Source: Planctomycetota bacterium
Lineage (GTDB): Bacteria; Planctomycetota; SZUA-567
Direction: 5' to 3'
Assembly: GCA_031270145.1 (NCBI GenBank)
Contig: JAISYD010000369.1
Location: forward strand, 1 to 5,602
DNA length: 5,602 bases
Part shown: positions 5,141 to 5,602 of the stretch, piece after piece
Position numbering within the stretch: the first letter of the stretch is position 1
Layout of the letters: every line of letters starts with the position of its first letter
Notes under the pieces: model-generated
The model's database searches: none
What the model was told of the DNA's origin: nothing
Seen by the model: the letters and a program-made list of their open reading frames with translations, nothing else
Made by a program: the position numbers and the translations under genes

Positions 5141-5371
5141 TGCGTCGCCAACATGCCCGGCGGCACTCCCCGCACTTCGACCGTGGCCTTGACGAACGCC
5201 ACCCTTCGCTATGGGCTGCTCATCGCCGATCACGGCCTTGAGACGGCCTGCCGGATGGATGCGGGAATCAAAAACGCCGTCAACATCCATAAAGGAAAAT
5301 GTACGCATAAGAATGTCGCCGTTTCCCTGAATTTCCCGTACGTTCCCCTTGATGAGCTTGGATTCAGTTGA
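5141..5371 (+). pseudogene. ald: C-terminal remnant of an alanine dehydrogenase gene (ald)
   Basis: From 5141 the translation reads CVANMPGGTPRTSTVALTNA, then TLRYGLLIADHGLE, and further on NIHKGKCTHKNVAVSLNFPY and VPLDEL, ending at TGA (5371-5369). This closely follows the end of NAD-dependent alanine dehydrogenase (about 370 residues): the CVANMPGxxPRTSTxALTNATLPY block, the GLNVYxGKVT block and the EYVPLEEL end. Only about the last 76 residues survive. The lysine and histidine catalytic residues and the Rossmann fold, all further upstream in the family, are missing. Just before 5141 the frame reads TRR where a VIHY-like sequence is expected, and a TGA lies four codons upstream of 5141. ATG at 5153 could nominally start a 72-codon ORF, but it falls in the middle of a conserved block, so a separate functional protein is unlikely. 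Intact enzyme interconverts L-alanine and pyruvate plus ammonia. Confidence 0.85.
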
Positions 5372-5387
5372 GGCGGACGCGGGAGGG

Positions 5388-5408
5388 TTGAATTTTTGTG
5401 GAATTCAA
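5388..5408. promoter_or_regulatory. 7-bp inverted repeat upstream of the dehydrogenase gene (possible operator)
   Basis: TTGAATT (5388-5394) and AATTCAA (5402-5408) are perfect inverted repeats separated by 7 bp, about 30 bp before the start of the downstream gene. The spacing and AT-rich arms resemble an operator for a dimeric repressor. No T-run follows, so it is not a terminator. No regulator is encoded nearby. Confidence 0.4.
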
Positions 5409-5437
5409 GCGTGACGCGGAAAAGAGAATGTCTCATC

Positions 5438-5602
5438 ATGAAAAACAAGGTCTTGATAAGTTTCTGGATTCCGCCCGAAGTGGAAAATGTTCTGGGCGGC
5501 CAAATCGAGGCGGTGCATCCCGGGGAAGCGATCACCGGCGTCTATACCCGGGAGGAATTGGAAAAAATACTGCCGGAGGCGGACGCGGTCGTCCTGGACA
5601 CC
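5438..5602 (+). CDS. probable D-isomer-specific 2-hydroxyacid dehydrogenase, N-terminal part (runs off the right edge)
   Basis: The first 55 codons are in the window. The product begins MKNKVLISFWIPPEVENVLG, then has an EAVHPGEAITGVYTREELEK stretch and ILPEADAVVLDT. This is the usual start of the substrate-binding domain of D-2-hydroxyacid dehydrogenases: a KVLI beta strand, a short E-rich helix, a TREEL helix, then a DAVVLD strand, where the family typically has xADAlivr. These enzymes oxidise D-2-hydroxyacids or reduce 2-oxoacids with NAD(P). The NAD-binding GxGxxG and the catalytic Arg, Glu and His lie outside the window, so the call rests on a short, less conserved region. The start is ATG at 5438, with an AGAGA stretch about 10 nt upstream as a weak ribosome-binding site. 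Substrate is unknown; the nearby carboxylate transporter suggests an organic acid, by inference only. Confidence 0.6.
   Translation, partial: MKNKVLISFWIPPEVENVLGGQIEAVHPGEAITGVYTREELEKILPEADAVVLDT

Noticed and set aside
5153..5371. A separate functional 72-residue protein
   Set aside because: The ATG falls in the middle of the conserved alanine dehydrogenase block CVANMPG, and the catalytic part of the enzyme is missing, so a relic is the better reading.
5428..5602. Alternative plus-strand start ATG at 5428 in another frame
   Set aside because: It is open to the window edge but gives a composition with no family resemblance, whereas the frame from 5438 matches a hydroxyacid dehydrogenase N-terminus.

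Overview
The window looks like a GC-rich (roughly 60% G+C by eye) Gram-negative bacterial chromosome segment. The Gram-negative call rests on a periplasmic-type solute-binding protein with a Sec signal peptide and no lipobox. I cannot name the genus.

Layout. The left 60% (about 1-3160) is a minus-strand transport operon in the order dctP (3154-2162), dctQ (2056-1586), dctM (1602-304), then the first 64 codons of a TctB-like gene (192-1, running off the left edge). The first three genes make a complete TRAP transporter: binding protein, small permease and large permease. The fourth belongs to the unrelated tripartite tricarboxylate (TTT) family, so the operon appears to mix two binding-protein-dependent carrier systems. 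A strong sigma70-type promoter (TTGACA, 16 bp, TACAAT, with an A-tract upstream) lies in an AT-rich island at about 3335-3371. It is followed by a leader of about 170 nt holding a hairpin and a possible 25-residue upstream ORF. The operon has two other unusual regulatory features: a perfect 11-bp hairpin between dctP and dctQ whose 3' arm could instead pair with the dctQ ribosome-binding site, and start codons that go ATG, TTG, TTG and apparently ACG along the operon.

Upstream of the operon is a minus-strand 59-codon ORF (3612-3433), which I do not recognise. Divergent from it is a plus-strand gene (3831-4910) for a proline-rich protein with a signal peptide, also unrecognised.

The 527-bp stretch from 4911 to 5437 has no intact gene and is a small gene graveyard. 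It holds an internally deleted remnant of a type I restriction-modification methyltransferase gene (hsdM; 4911-5018). It also holds the last 76 codons of an alanine dehydrogenase gene (ald; 5141-5371). About 120 bp of unassigned sequence separates them.

At the right edge (5438-5602) the N-terminus of a likely D-2-hydroxyacid dehydrogenase begins, preceded by a 7-bp inverted repeat. A hydroxyacid dehydrogenase near a TRAP operon would fit uptake and oxidation of an organic acid, but that link is inference. No tRNA, rRNA, CRISPR array, insertion sequence or replication origin was seen.
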